This document shows positions 44,825 to 53,119 of a stretch of 64,000 nucleotides of DNA, one piece after another; within the stretch, counting starts at the first letter, position 1; each line of letters begins with the position of its first letter. The stretch is from Mucilaginibacter yixingensis (lineage in GTDB: Bacteria > Bacteroidota > Bacteroidia > Sphingobacteriales > Sphingobacteriaceae). The position numbers were made by a program, and so were the translations under genes. The stretch lies in NCBI RefSeq assembly GCF_041080815.1, contig NZ_CP160205.1:3782001-3846000 (forward strand), in the 5' to 3' direction. The notes below the pieces were generated by a model. It saw only the letters and a list, made by a program, of their open reading frames with translations, was not told the DNA's origin and ran no database searches.

Positions 44825-45781
44825 ATGCTGGATATTCTAATTATAGGCGCCGGACCAATTGGCCTGGCCTGCGGACTGGAAGCTCAACGCGCCGGACTGG
44901 ACTTTTTGATTGTTGATAAGGGCTGCCTGGTCAACTCGCTCTATAACTATCCGGCCACCATGACGTTTTTTTCCACCTCAGAGAAACTGGAAATTGGCGG
45001 CGTGCCCTTTGTTACCATCAGCAATAAACCTAACCGCGCCGAAGCGCTGGAGTATTATCGCCGGGTGGCAACATCGCATCATCTGCCTATAAAGCTTTTT
45101 GAGGAAGTAACCTGTGTGGCTAAGAAAGACAATCACTACCACGTAACCACCAGCAAAGGCAGCTATGAGGCGCGCAACATCATCATTGCCACCGGCTTTT
45201 ATGACATTGCCGTTCAGCTGAATATCCCAGGCGAGCATCTGCCAAAAGTGAAACACTATTACCAGGACCCGCACTATTATGCCATGCAAAAGGTAGTAGT
45301 GGTAGGTTCCAGCAACTCGGCCATTGATGTGGCTCTAGAAACTTTTAGGAAAGGTGCGGAAGTGACGTTAGTGATCAGAAATGAAGAAGTTAGTCACCGT
45401 GTGAAGTATTGGGTTCGACCTGACATCCTGAACCGCATTAAAGAAGGCAGCATTAAAGCTTACTTTAACTCCAGCCTTACCGAAGTACGCGAAAACGAGG
45501 TAGATATTGAAACCTCTGAAGGTAAAGTAACTATTGCTAACGATTTTGTAATGGCGATGACCGGCTACCGCCCCAACTTTGAGTTTCTGAGCAAGATGGG
45601 CATCAATCTATCCACAGACCAGAAAAACATTCCGCAGTACAACCCGGAAACTATGGAAACCAATCTGAAAAATATTTACCTGGCAGGCGTGGTTTGCGGC
45701 GGCATGGATACACACCTATGGTTTATAGAAAACTCGCGCATACACGCCAAAATGATTTTGGAAGATATTGTAAGCAAGTAA
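44825..45781 (+). CDS. ypdA: Putative bacillithiol disulfide reductase YpdA
   Basis: A 318-residue FAD/NADPH oxidoreductase of the YpdA family, proposed and in firmicutes shown to reduce bacillithiol disulfide. FAD-binding GAGPIGLACG at 8-17, YPATMTFFSTSEKLEIG near 40-56, NADPH-binding VVGSSNSAIDVALE near 158-171, and GVVCGGMDTHLWFIENSR at the C-terminus are family marks. The thioredoxin-reductase CxxC is absent, as expected. With bshC in the same window it supports a working bacillithiol system. Confidence 0.92.
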   Translation: MLDILIIGAGPIGLACGLEAQRAGLDFLIVDKGCLVNSLYNYPATMTFFSTSEKLEIGGVPFVTISNKPNRAEALEYYRRVATSHHLPIKLFEEVTCVAKKDNHYHVTTSKGSYEARNIIIATGFYDIAVQLNIPGEHLPKVKHYYQDPHYYAMQKVVVVGSSNSAIDVALETFRKGAEVTLVIRNEEVSHRVKYWVRPDILNRIKEGSIKAYFNSSLTEVRENEVDIETSEGKVTIANDFVMAMTGYRPNFEFLSKMGINLSTDQKNIPQYNPETMETNLKNIYLAGVVCGGMDTHLWFIENSRIHAKMILEDIVSK

Positions 45782-45850
45782 GAATAGCGCCTATGGCTTA
45801 TGGAAAACGAACTAATACAGTAAGCTGCGCCTCCGGGAAAACACGATAAA

Positions 45851-46219
45851 CTAGGCCTGATTCACCAGCTTATTCACCTTGTCCAGCAAGTCTGACAGAT
45901 TGAACGGCTTGGTGATCATGTCATTATAACCAAACTTTTCATAATCCACATGCTCACGGTTGATGTAGGCCGAGAAAAGAATCATCGGCATATCTTTAAA
46001 TTCTGGCTGAGCCCGCAGTTCCCGGCAAATCTCCACACCATCGCTATAGGTCAGTTTGTAGTCTAAAATAGCCAGATCCGGCATGAAGCTTTTGGCAATT
46101 TCTACAATGTTGTTACCGTTGGTGGTGGCATGCACACTATAGTTTTCATAGGTCAACACTTCATTAACCATGTCTAAAATATCCTGGTTATCATCCAGCA
46201 CTAAAATGCGTTTCAACAT
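45851..46219 (-). CDS. Single-domain response regulator (receiver only)
   Basis: A 122-residue CheY-like receiver: acidic pair Asp9-Asp10, phospho-acceptor Asp53 (ILDYKL), Ser83 and Lys104 (TKPF). No output domain follows, so it must signal by protein interaction or feed a phosphorelay. A longer open frame upstream (to 46336) has no receiver features and is not part of the protein. A second receiver gene lies 245 bp upstream on the same strand. No histidine kinase is near. Confidence 0.9.
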   Translation of the reverse strand: MLKRILVLDDNQDILDMVNEVLTYENYSVHATTNGNNIVEIAKSFMPDLAILDYKLTYSDGVEICRELRAQPEFKDMPMILFSAYINREHVDYEKFGYNDMITKPFNLSDLLDKVNKLVNQA

Positions 46220-46464
46220 TGTTGATTTGTGTTGTGCCCAATTATAGGAGGTAAAGAAGGCGTTGTTTGTTCTAAGCAGTATCGGACGTTGAGCGCCAAG
46301 GGTTATAAAAAAATAATACTTAATGCGCCAGCTCAAATATACTACAAAAAAGCAGACATCAAAGCAAATACTGAAAAAATAATTGAATTTTTTAATTCAC
46401 ACTAAATTTTCAATTAATTATTATTTAATAATAGTTAAAGAGAATTTTGTTTAAGGTAATAATA

Positions 46465-46830
46465 TCAGGCAGCCAATTGGTGCTCTATGCGCTCAATAAG
46501 GGTATTTACATCGAATGGTTTTTGCACAAAATCATCAGGAGCGCCGGCACGATCCAGGCAAGTGGCACCATTTTCTGTGGCTGAGATAAGAATAACGGGC
46601 ATGTCTTCCATCTTAGATTTAATAGCGCTGCAAATAACCCTACCATCCATACCGGCCAACATAATGTCCATCAATATCAAATCCGGATGATATTGGTTTA
46701 TTTGCTCAAAAACCTTATCCCCGCGCGATAATTTAGCCACATCGTACCCATAATAGGTCAGCACCATCTCCAGTGTGTCTAAAATAGACACATCATCATC
46801 CACAACTAAGATCTTCTTTGCTTCTTCCAT
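46465..46830 (-). CDS. Single-domain response regulator (receiver only)
   Basis: A 121-residue receiver with acidic residues Asp11-Asp13, phospho-acceptor Asp55 (LMDIML), Ser83 and Lys104 (QKPF). It resembles the neighbouring receiver over its length but is clearly diverged, so the pair looks like an old duplication. The start at 46830 (MEEAKKILVVDDD) fits the fold; an open extension upstream to 46887 is unlikely. The divergent neighbour is an XRE regulator. Confidence 0.9.
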   Translation of the reverse strand: MEEAKKILVVDDDVSILDTLEMVLTYYGYDVAKLSRGDKVFEQINQYHPDLILMDIMLAGMDGRVICSAIKSKMEDMPVILISATENGATCLDRAGAPDDFVQKPFDVNTLIERIEHQLAA

Positions 46831-47044
46831 GCTAAATAATATTAGACAATACACATGCCAATTATTACTGCAACTTGTTGCGGCCATATTATTTGCTGTT
46901 TTAAAGACTGCAGTTGGGCGTTGCCGCAGCCTCTAAATTTTCCCTTACCAACTTATAAGTATGTTTTATGTAACTATTTCATTTCATATATAACTAATTA
47001 CTTTAATTAAACGTTGCTTTACCATAATATCTACAGGCCCAGCC

Positions 47045-47052
47045 TATATTTG
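47045..47052 (+). promoter_or_regulatory. -7 box upstream of the XRE regulator
   Basis: TATATTTG, a perfect TAnnTTTG, 35 bp before the ATG. TTTA at 47018-47021 could be a weak -33 element at 23-base spacing. Confidence 0.5.
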
Positions 47053-47087
47053 CAGCACTTAACCTACGATCTTAAATAATAGTAAAT

Positions 47088-47339
47088 ATGTTTTTCCAGT
47101 TGCCCGAAAAGGATGTAGTGAAAGTTTTTGGTAAAAACTTAAAGAAGATTAGACTACAAAGAAAGTTATCGATGGAAAAACTGGCCAAGATGGCCGACAT
47201 GGAGCTCTCACAAATTTACCGCATTGAAAGCGGCCGAGTAAACGCAAAACTTACCACCATTGCCGCACTTGGCAAAGCGCTGGATATTGAACCCAACGAA
47301 TTACTAAAAGTGCCTAACCTGCCGAACGGGGATCTTTAA
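47088..47339 (+). CDS. XRE-family HTH transcriptional regulator
   Basis: An 83-residue protein consisting of one cro/C1-type helix-turn-helix domain: KNLKKIRLQRKLSMEKLAKMAD (helices 1-2), ELSQIYRIESGRVN (recognition helix), then TTIAALGKALDIEPNELLKV. No ligand or dimerisation domain. Proteins of this type are common and of unknown target in Bacteroidota. It is divergent from the receiver genes. Confidence 0.88.
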   Translation: MFFQLPEKDVVKVFGKNLKKIRLQRKLSMEKLAKMADMELSQIYRIESGRVNAKLTTIAALGKALDIEPNELLKVPNLPNGDL

Positions 47340-47495
47340 TTTGACTTTGAGGTGGAAACAAGCATATAGAAACAGGACTCAAGATGCTTTAACCAATAAT
47401 CATGACTCTTGACTCTATCCTTTTGATTCTTAATTATACTTGCCTCTTGATGCTATTTTGATTAACATTGGCTGTTTTGATCAATCATCATTTTT

Positions 47496-48272
47496 ATGAG
47501 CACTGAAATAAACGGCCATGTTAGCGCAAATACCGATCATCGCGGTATTGCTATTATCAGCTTTTTTCATCCGGCACAAAACTCATTGCCTTCTGCCCTG
47601 CTGGCTCAACTGGCCCAGGCCATAACAGATGCAGGTAATGACGATGCTGTGCGCGTCATCATCCTTAAAAGTGAGGGCGACCGCACCTTTTGTGCCGGCG
47701 CCAGCTTTGATGAGTTGTTGCAGATTAAAGACAAGGAAAGCGGGGCGAAATTTTTCTCGGGTTTTGCCGAAGTAATCAATGCCTGCCGTACTTGTAATAA
47801 AATCATCATTGGCAGAGTACAAGGCAAATCTGTTGGTGGTGGCGTAGGCTTGGCCGCAGCTGCTGATTACTGCCTGGCTACCGAGGCGGCATCTATTAAG
47901 TTGAGCGAACTGGCTATTGGTATTGGTCCGTTTGTGATATCGCCTGCTGTTTCACGAAAAATTGGGCTGTCGGCATTTTCACAACTCACCATCCGCGCTA
48001 CTGATTTTCAAAGCGCACAGTGGGCTCACGAGAAAGGCTTGTTTAATGAGGTTTATGCTGATATCGTCGCTCTGGACGAAGCCATAGATACCCTGGCCAA
48101 TAAACTGGCCTCCTATAACCCCGATGCCTTGCTCAGCCTGAAACAAATACTGTGGGAAGGCACCGAAAACTGGGACCAACTGCTGAACGAACGAGCCGCT
48201 GTTAGCGGTGAATTGGTGCTGTCTGACTTTACTCAGCAGGCTTTACAGCAGTTTTTAAAAGGGAACCGTTAA
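47496..48272 (+). CDS. Enoyl-CoA hydratase/isomerase family protein
   Basis: A 258-residue crotonase-fold protein. CAGASFDELL forms the first oxyanion-hole strand and GKSVGGGVGLAAAADYCLA the second, but the two catalytic Glu of classical enoyl-CoA hydratase are not obvious (the second segment reads KLSELAIGIGP, with one Glu). It resembles methylglutaconyl-CoA hydratase-like proteins of Bacteroidota. Substrate uncertain. A terminator hairpin follows. Confidence 0.85.
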   Translation: MSTEINGHVSANTDHRGIAIISFFHPAQNSLPSALLAQLAQAITDAGNDDAVRVIILKSEGDRTFCAGASFDELLQIKDKESGAKFFSGFAEVINACRTCNKIIIGRVQGKSVGGGVGLAAAADYCLATEAASIKLSELAIGIGPFVISPAVSRKIGLSAFSQLTIRATDFQSAQWAHEKGLFNEVYADIVALDEAIDTLANKLASYNPDALLSLKQILWEGTENWDQLLNERAAVSGELVLSDFTQQALQQFLKGNR

Positions 48273-48316
48273 GCCGATCATCTTTTTAATGACCATCTCG
48301 CGCGCCCTTCGACGAT

Positions 48317-48345
48317 GCGCAGGCTGACAGCCTGCGCTCTCTTTT
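48317..48345 (+). terminator. Hairpin after the enoyl-CoA hydratase gene, possibly repeat-derived
   Basis: GCGCAGGCT (48317-48325) pairs with AGCCTGCGC (48329-48337) and CTCTTTTGTT follows. The upstream CCCTTCGAC is shared with family D repeats, so the terminator probably derives from one. Confidence 0.6.
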
Positions 48346-48358
48346 GTTAACTGTGCCT

Positions 48359-48655
48359 TTATTCCTCTTCGTAGCGTCTTAGCTGATTACGCAATGCTTT
48401 CATCTCCTCTTGCATATCTTCTATCTGCTCCAACAGATGAACGATAGAGGCAATGCCTGGCACATTGATGTCCAGCTCACGATGCATGCGGGTTAGCTTT
48501 TCCAGCTGCGATAGTTCATCATGCGGAATAAACCGCTGCTGATTTACCATGGTGATGTGCAGCAAACCAGCATCCTGCAAATCGGTGATAAACGTTTGCT
48601 CTATCTGGTGATAGATGCAAAAATCGTCGGTAGCTATTAATTCGGTGGTGGTCAT
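48359..48655 (-). CDS. cbpM: CbpM-like chaperone modulator
   Basis: A 98-residue protein with a MerR-like N-terminal helical part (TDDFCIYHQIEQTFITDLQDAGLL), a middle ELSQLEKLTRMHRELDINVPGIASI and a C-terminal coiled coil (LLEQIEDMQEEMKALRNQLRRYEEE). This matches CbpM, which binds the J-domain of CbpA and restrains it. It overlaps the stop of cbpA by 4 bp, the usual coupled arrangement. Confidence 0.9.
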   Translation of the reverse strand: MTTTELIATDDFCIYHQIEQTFITDLQDAGLLHITMVNQQRFIPHDELSQLEKLTRMHRELDINVPGIASIVHLLEQIEDMQEEMKALRNQLRRYEEE

Positions 48656-49572
48656 TGTTGCTCGGTGTTTAGTTTGGCCAGATGTTCAAAAAGTTCCTTC
48701 TGCTTGTCGGTCAGCTTAGTGGGGAGCTGTACATCGTAAGTGAGGTATAGATCACCATGTTGTCCCTCATGCTTGTAAACGGGCAGGCCTTTTCCTTTCA
48801 ACTTTACTTTAGTTCCGTTTTGTGTTTCGGGCTGCACCTTTAATTTCACTTTACCGGTGAGGGTTTCGGCGGTGATATCGCCGCCAAGAACGGCGGTGTA
48901 CAGATCTATCTTTATGATCTCAAACAAGTCGGCCCCCTGCCGCTTAAACTGCAGATGGTTAGCGATATTAAAGGTGATAAACAGATCTCCAGCGGGACCG
49001 CCATTTACCCCCGGTGCGCCGTGATCCTTAATCTTAATAGTCTGCCCGTTCTCTACCCCTGCCGGGATGGTAATGCGGATCTGCTTGCCGTTAACCGTTA
49101 GCGTTTGTTTATGGGTTTCGGCAATATCGTTCAGGGTTAGCTTTAGCTCGGCGTTGTAGTCCTGCCCACGATAGCGTGTCTGCCTGCCAGCGCCGCCCAT
49201 ACCTCCTGATCCGCCGAACATCGAGTTGAAGAATTCCGAGAAATCAGTATCGGCACCAAAGCCCTCAAAGCCGCCTGCACTGCCTGTACCACCACCCGAG
49301 TAGCTGTACTGACGTTGCTGTTGTTTGGCTTGCTCATAAGCATCGGCATGTTGCCAATTCTCGCCGTATTCGTCATATTTTTTGCGTTTCTCGGGGTCGC
49401 TCAATACCTCGTTGGCTTCGTTCAACTCCTGGAAGCGCTTGTTTGCCTCCGTATCGTTTGGGTTCAGGTCAGGGTGATACTTGCGCGCCAGTTTGCGGTA
49501 AGCGTTGCGAATAGCTTTTTCATCCGCATTTTTGTCGACGCCTAAAACTTTATAATAATCGATAAAGGCCAT
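48652..49572 (-). CDS. cbpA: CbpA-like DnaJ co-chaperone
   Basis: A 306-residue class B J-protein. The J-domain is residues 1-70 with the HPD motif in ARKYHPDLNPND, followed by a Gly-rich linker (about 90-135) and two C-terminal substrate-binding domains (KLTLNDIAETHKQTLTVNGK onward, then GKVKLKVQPETQNGTKVKLKG). There is no zinc finger, so it is CbpA rather than DnaJ. It would stimulate DnaK and is coupled to the modulator CbpM. Confidence 0.93.
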   Translation of the reverse strand: MAFIDYYKVLGVDKNADEKAIRNAYRKLARKYHPDLNPNDTEANKRFQELNEANEVLSDPEKRKKYDEYGENWQHADAYEQAKQQQRQYSYSGGGTGSAGGFEGFGADTDFSEFFNSMFGGSGGMGGAGRQTRYRGQDYNAELKLTLNDIAETHKQTLTVNGKQIRITIPAGVENGQTIKIKDHGAPGVNGGPAGDLFITFNIANHLQFKRQGADLFEIIKIDLYTAVLGGDITAETLTGKVKLKVQPETQNGTKVKLKGKGLPVYKHEGQHGDLYLTYDVQLPTKLTDKQKELFEHLAKLNTEQQ

Positions 49573-49663
49573 AATGGTTGCACGTTATAAGTTTTAAAAC
49601 GATATGGCAGCCGATAGGTTTTAATACCGAATGAAATTATAAACCAACAGGGTATTCATAATA

Positions 49664-49692
49664 AAAAAAGGCCGGAAACTAATCTCCGGCCC
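49664..49692 (-). terminator. Rho-independent terminator of the arginine operon
   Basis: GGCCGGA (49670-49676) pairs with TCCGGCC (49685-49691); the A-run 49663-49669 gives a T-tract on the minus strand. It lies 120 bp after the argF' stop. Confidence 0.8.
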
Positions 49693-49702
49693 CTTAATTC
49701 CT

Positions 49703-49795
49703 TGTAGAGACACATAATTGTGTCTCGCGGAATGCAAATCATTTAATTCTTAGCAATTGCCTGTCCTATATGGGAGACGCAATTATGCGTCTCTA
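49703..49795. repeat. Two GAGACGC-family hairpins in tandem
   Basis: GTAGAGACACA/TGTGTCTC near 49703-49727 and GGGAGACGCAATTATGCGTCTC at about 49771-49793 are hairpins of the same kind as those at 10339, 11279 and 13523. They lie between the operon terminator and the argF' stop codon. Confidence 0.55.
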
Positions 49796-49811
49796 CATCA
49801 TATTTCAGCCC

Positions 49812-50759
49812 TTACAAACTCTCCAGCATCGTTTTCAAAACCGCTTGTGCAGCCCATACACGATTGCCAGCCTCATGCACTACTACCGAGCTTGGTCCAT
49901 CCAGAATCTCAGAGCTCAACTCCAGATCGCGGCGAACGGGCAGGCAATGCATTACCTTGGCATCGTTAGTGATTTTCAGGCGATCATTCGTCAGCAGCCA
50001 GTCTTCGCTTACTTCTACTACCTGGCCGTAAGGCTCATAGGCCGACCAATTTTTTACGTAAACAAAATCGGCATCCTGCAATGCTTCGTCCTGGTTATGG
50101 GTAATGGTTGCGCCTTGCGTAAACGCTGTGTTTAACTCCAACCCTTTAGGATGGGTAATCACAAAATCAACATCGGCTTTGCACATCCACTCGGCAAACG
50201 AGTTTGGCACTGCTTGCGGCAGCGCTTTTACGTGCGGGGCCCAGGTTAATACCACTTTAGGGCGCGGGCGGGTTTTTAATTCTTCAATAGTCACCAGATC
50301 GGCCAGACTTTGCAGCGGGTGGCGGGTGGCCGATTCCAAGCTCACAACAGGCACACCGCAGAATTTAACGAACTTGTTAAACACCATTTCGCTGTAATCC
50401 TCATCACGGTCTTTCAAACCCGGGAACGAGCGGATACCGATAATATCGCAATACTGGCCCAACACAGCGGCAGCCTCGCGGATATGCTCTACGGTTGTAC
50501 CATTCATTACCACGCCGTCCTGCAGTTCCAGCGCCCAGCCTTCTTTATCCATATTGAGCACCATAACGTTCATGCCCAAGTTAAGGGCCGCCTTTTGGGT
50601 ACTCATGCGGGTACGCAGGCTTGGGTTCAAGAAAACCAGTCCGATGGTTTTGTTTTTACCTAGTTCCTGGTGCGCGTACGGCGATTTTTTTTGCTCAAGC
50701 GCTAACTGAACCATCTGGTTCAGGTCTGTGACATCGTTTACGGAAGAAAAAAGTTTCAT
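49812..50759 (-). CDS. argF': N-acylornithine (probably N-succinylornithine) carbamoyltransferase
   Basis: A 315-residue transcarbamylase of the ArgF' type known from Bacteroides. FLNPSLRTRMSTQKAALNLG binds carbamoyl phosphate, and TWAPHVKALPQAVPNSFAEWM and MHCLPVRRDLE are shared with B. fragilis succinylornithine transcarbamylase. Residue 90, which decides between acetyl- and succinylornithine in the family (Glu in acetyl-, Pro in B. fragilis succinyl-type), is Val here, which points to the succinyl-type. It is the last gene of the minus-strand arginine operon. Its ATG is directly preceded by a family E palindrome. Confidence 0.92.
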   Translation of the reverse strand: MKLFSSVNDVTDLNQMVQLALEQKKSPYAHQELGKNKTIGLVFLNPSLRTRMSTQKAALNLGMNVMVLNMDKEGWALELQDGVVMNGTTVEHIREAAAVLGQYCDIIGIRSFPGLKDRDEDYSEMVFNKFVKFCGVPVVSLESATRHPLQSLADLVTIEELKTRPRPKVVLTWAPHVKALPQAVPNSFAEWMCKADVDFVITHPKGLELNTAFTQGATITHNQDEALQDADFVYVKNWSAYEPYGQVVEVSEDWLLTNDRLKITNDAKVMHCLPVRRDLELSSEILDGPSSVVVHEAGNRVWAAQAVLKTMLESL

Positions 50760-50792
50760 ACACCCCTCCCAACCTCCCCAAAGGGGAGGAGA
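50760..50792 (-). repeat. GC-rich palindrome (family E) before argF'
   Basis: On the minus strand CTCCTCCCCTTTGGGGAGG is followed by TTGGGAGGGGTGT and then the ATG of argF'. The same layout as in front of ftsY. Confidence 0.75.
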
Positions 50793-50808
50793 GTTTTTAT
50801 TGTTAATA

Positions 50809-51951
50809 TTATACGGTTTCTTTTACGCTATTCAATACCTGTGCAAATGCTTCCAGGAAACGGTCGGCATAGGCTTTGGTCAGGTTCAAGGCCGGCAGCA
50901 GGCGCACTACGTTTGGTTTAGCCTCACCGGTAAAGATGTGGTGTTTAAACAGCAGTTCTTTACGCACGTGGCTCAGTTCCTCCGGCAGTTCGATACCAAT
51001 CATCAAGCCGCGACCGCGTACTTCTTTTACCTGTTCAAACTTTTTCAGTTCATCAATCAGGTAACCGCCAACCTGGGCTGCGTTTTGCATCAGGTTATCC
51101 TGCTCCATTACTTCAAGCACGGCCAAACCTGCGGCACAAGCCAGGTGATTACCACCGAAAGTGGTACCCAGCATACCATAAGCCGGTTTAATTTTGGGCG
51201 AAATGATGATACCACCAATTGGGAAACCATTACCCATGCCTTTGGCCATGCTGTAGATATCGGCATCAACACCCGCAAAATCGTGCGAGAAGAATTTGCC
51301 GGTACGGCCGTAACCGCACTGTACAGAATCAGCAATAAATACCGCGTTATTAGCATCACATAGCGAACGGATCTTTTGCAGGAAGCTAACAGGTGCTACC
51401 TGGATACCACCCACACCCTGAATACCTTCAATAATTACTGATGATACCTCGTGCTCTTTAAAAGCCTGCTCTAACGCTGCCTCATCAGCCCATGGCAAAA
51501 AGATCACGTTATCGGTCTCGTTAACAGGGGCAACAATCTTCGGGTTATCTGTAGCGGCAACAGCCAGCGAGGTACGACCGTGGAAAGCTTTCTTAAACGC
51601 AATGATCTTTTTGCGACCGTTATAGAACGACGCCAGTTTCAGCGCATTCTCATTGGCCTCGGCACCTGAGTTACACAAAAACAATTGATAATCTTCTTTA
51701 CCACTCACATGGCCCAACTTCTCGGCCAGCTGCTTTTGCAGCGGTATCTCGATAGAGTTTGAGTAAAAACCAATCTGATGCAATTGGTCTTCCAAACGCT
51801 TTACGTAATGCGGATTGGTGTGACCGATAGAGATCACCGCGTGACCGCCATACAGGTCCAGATACTCAGTGCCTTTATCATCAAAAACCAGGCTACCCTG
51901 GCCTTTGGTTATGTTGATATTGTTAATTGGATAAACGTCAAATAACTTCAT
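50809..51951 (-). CDS. argD: Acylornithine aminotransferase
   Basis: A 380-residue class III PLP-dependent aminotransferase converting acylglutamate semialdehyde to acylornithine. The PLP lysine is Lys237 in SMAKGMGNGFPIGG, Asp208 would hold the pyridine nitrogen (DSVQCGYGRTG), and NSGAEANENALKL at 94-106 binds phosphate. The usual Glu after Asp208 is Ser, as in other Bacteroidota ArgD. Second-last gene of the arginine operon, 50 bp before argF'. Confidence 0.93.
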   Translation of the reverse strand: MKLFDVYPINNINITKGQGSLVFDDKGTEYLDLYGGHAVISIGHTNPHYVKRLEDQLHQIGFYSNSIEIPLQKQLAEKLGHVSGKEDYQLFLCNSGAEANENALKLASFYNGRKKIIAFKKAFHGRTSLAVAATDNPKIVAPVNETDNVIFLPWADEAALEQAFKEHEVSSVIIEGIQGVGGIQVAPVSFLQKIRSLCDANNAVFIADSVQCGYGRTGKFFSHDFAGVDADIYSMAKGMGNGFPIGGIIISPKIKPAYGMLGTTFGGNHLACAAGLAVLEVMEQDNLMQNAAQVGGYLIDELKKFEQVKEVRGRGLMIGIELPEELSHVRKELLFKHHIFTGEAKPNVVRLLPALNLTKAYADRFLEAFAQVLNSVKETV

Positions 51952-51998
51952 TGTTGTTTTAGTTTATGGGTCGTAAATATGAGCCCTGTAATCAACCT

Positions 51999-52093
51999 CG
52001 TCATTGCGAGGAACGAAGCAATCTCTACACTACACAGTGGACTTGTATTTCCGACTGTCCTTTACAGAGATTGCTTCGTTCCTCGCAATGACG
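51999..52093. repeat. Palindromic repeat family A, copy 3
   Basis: CGTCATTGCGAGGAACGAAG (51999-52018) with an exact inverse at 52074-52093. It sits inside the arginine operon, between argC and argD, so the mRNA would carry a long hairpin here. Confidence 0.85.
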
Positions 52094-52114
52094 TTTATTT
52101 TTATTCGCCCCAGC

Positions 52115-53119
52115 TTAAAAAGCTGTCGCTTTCAATCTCAATCCTTCAGTTTCATTTAAACCAAACAGCAGGTTCATGTTCTGCACAGCCTGGCCGGATG
52201 CACCTTTTAACAGGTTATCCATAATACTGATGATGAGTAATTTGTTTCCGTGTTTCTTCACCTGGATGAAGCACTTGTTGGTGTTTACGATCTGTTTCAG
52301 ATCTATGTCCCTGTCGGTTACGTGGGTAAACGGGTGACCGGCATAATAGTCTTGATACAGCGCCAAGGCTTCTTTATCGCTCAGGTTACTGTCTATATAT
52401 ATCGAGGCAATAATGCCTCGGGTGTAATCGCCGCGGTAAGGAATAAAGTTGATGGCACCGGTAGCTTTGCCATCCGGAATAAAACCCGGCTGCAATTGAT
52501 TCAACGACTCGCTGATCTCGTTCAAATGCTGGTGATCAAAAGCTTTGTAAACCGAAAGGTTGTCATTACGCCAGGTAAAGTGCGTGGTAGAAGTAGCCTT
52601 TTGGCCGGCACCGGTTGAGCCGGTGGTAGCCGTTACGTGCACCTCGTCAGTCAGCAATTGCTTTGAAGCCAGCGGCAACAGGCCCAGTTGTAAGCAAGTG
52701 GCAAAACAACCCGGGTTAGCAATGTTAGCAGCCTTTTTGATGGCTTCGCGATTCAGTTCAGGCAGGCCGTACACAAATGCCTTGCTTTGGTGCGATGATT
52801 TGGCATTCAGACGAAAATCCTGACTCAGATCGATGATCTTCACGCTATCAGGCACCGTGTTGGCATCCATAAATTTGCGTGCATCACCATGCCCAACGCA
52901 CAAAAACAGTACGTGTATATCGTAATGCAGCTCGCCGGTAAACTTCAGGTCGGTATCCCCAAACAAGTCGGTATGCACATCATAAATGTAATTGCCGGCA
53001 TTGCTGCTGCTGTTTACAAATACAATTTCAACCGATGGGTGATTTACCAATATGCGCAGCAACTCGCCGCCGGTATAACCCGCGCCGCCAATAATGCCTG
53101 CTTTTACTTTATTCAACAT
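52115..53119 (-). CDS. argC: N-acyl-gamma-glutamyl-phosphate reductase
   Basis: A 334-residue NADPH-dependent reductase of the arginine pathway. The Rossmann GGAGYTGGELLRIL motif is at 11-24 and the catalytic Cys138 lies in NPGCFAT; HPFTHVTDRD is late. It overlaps the cupin gene by 11 bp, which implies coupled translation. It uses N-acetyl- or N-succinyl-glutamyl phosphate depending on the pathway. Confidence 0.94.
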   Translation of the reverse strand: MLNKVKAGIIGGAGYTGGELLRILVNHPSVEIVFVNSSSNAGNYIYDVHTDLFGDTDLKFTGELHYDIHVLFLCVGHGDARKFMDANTVPDSVKIIDLSQDFRLNAKSSHQSKAFVYGLPELNREAIKKAANIANPGCFATCLQLGLLPLASKQLLTDEVHVTATTGSTGAGQKATSTTHFTWRNDNLSVYKAFDHQHLNEISESLNQLQPGFIPDGKATGAINFIPYRGDYTRGIIASIYIDSNLSDKEALALYQDYYAGHPFTHVTDRDIDLKQIVNTNKCFIQVKKHGNKLLIISIMDNLLKGASGQAVQNMNLLFGLNETEGLRLKATAF

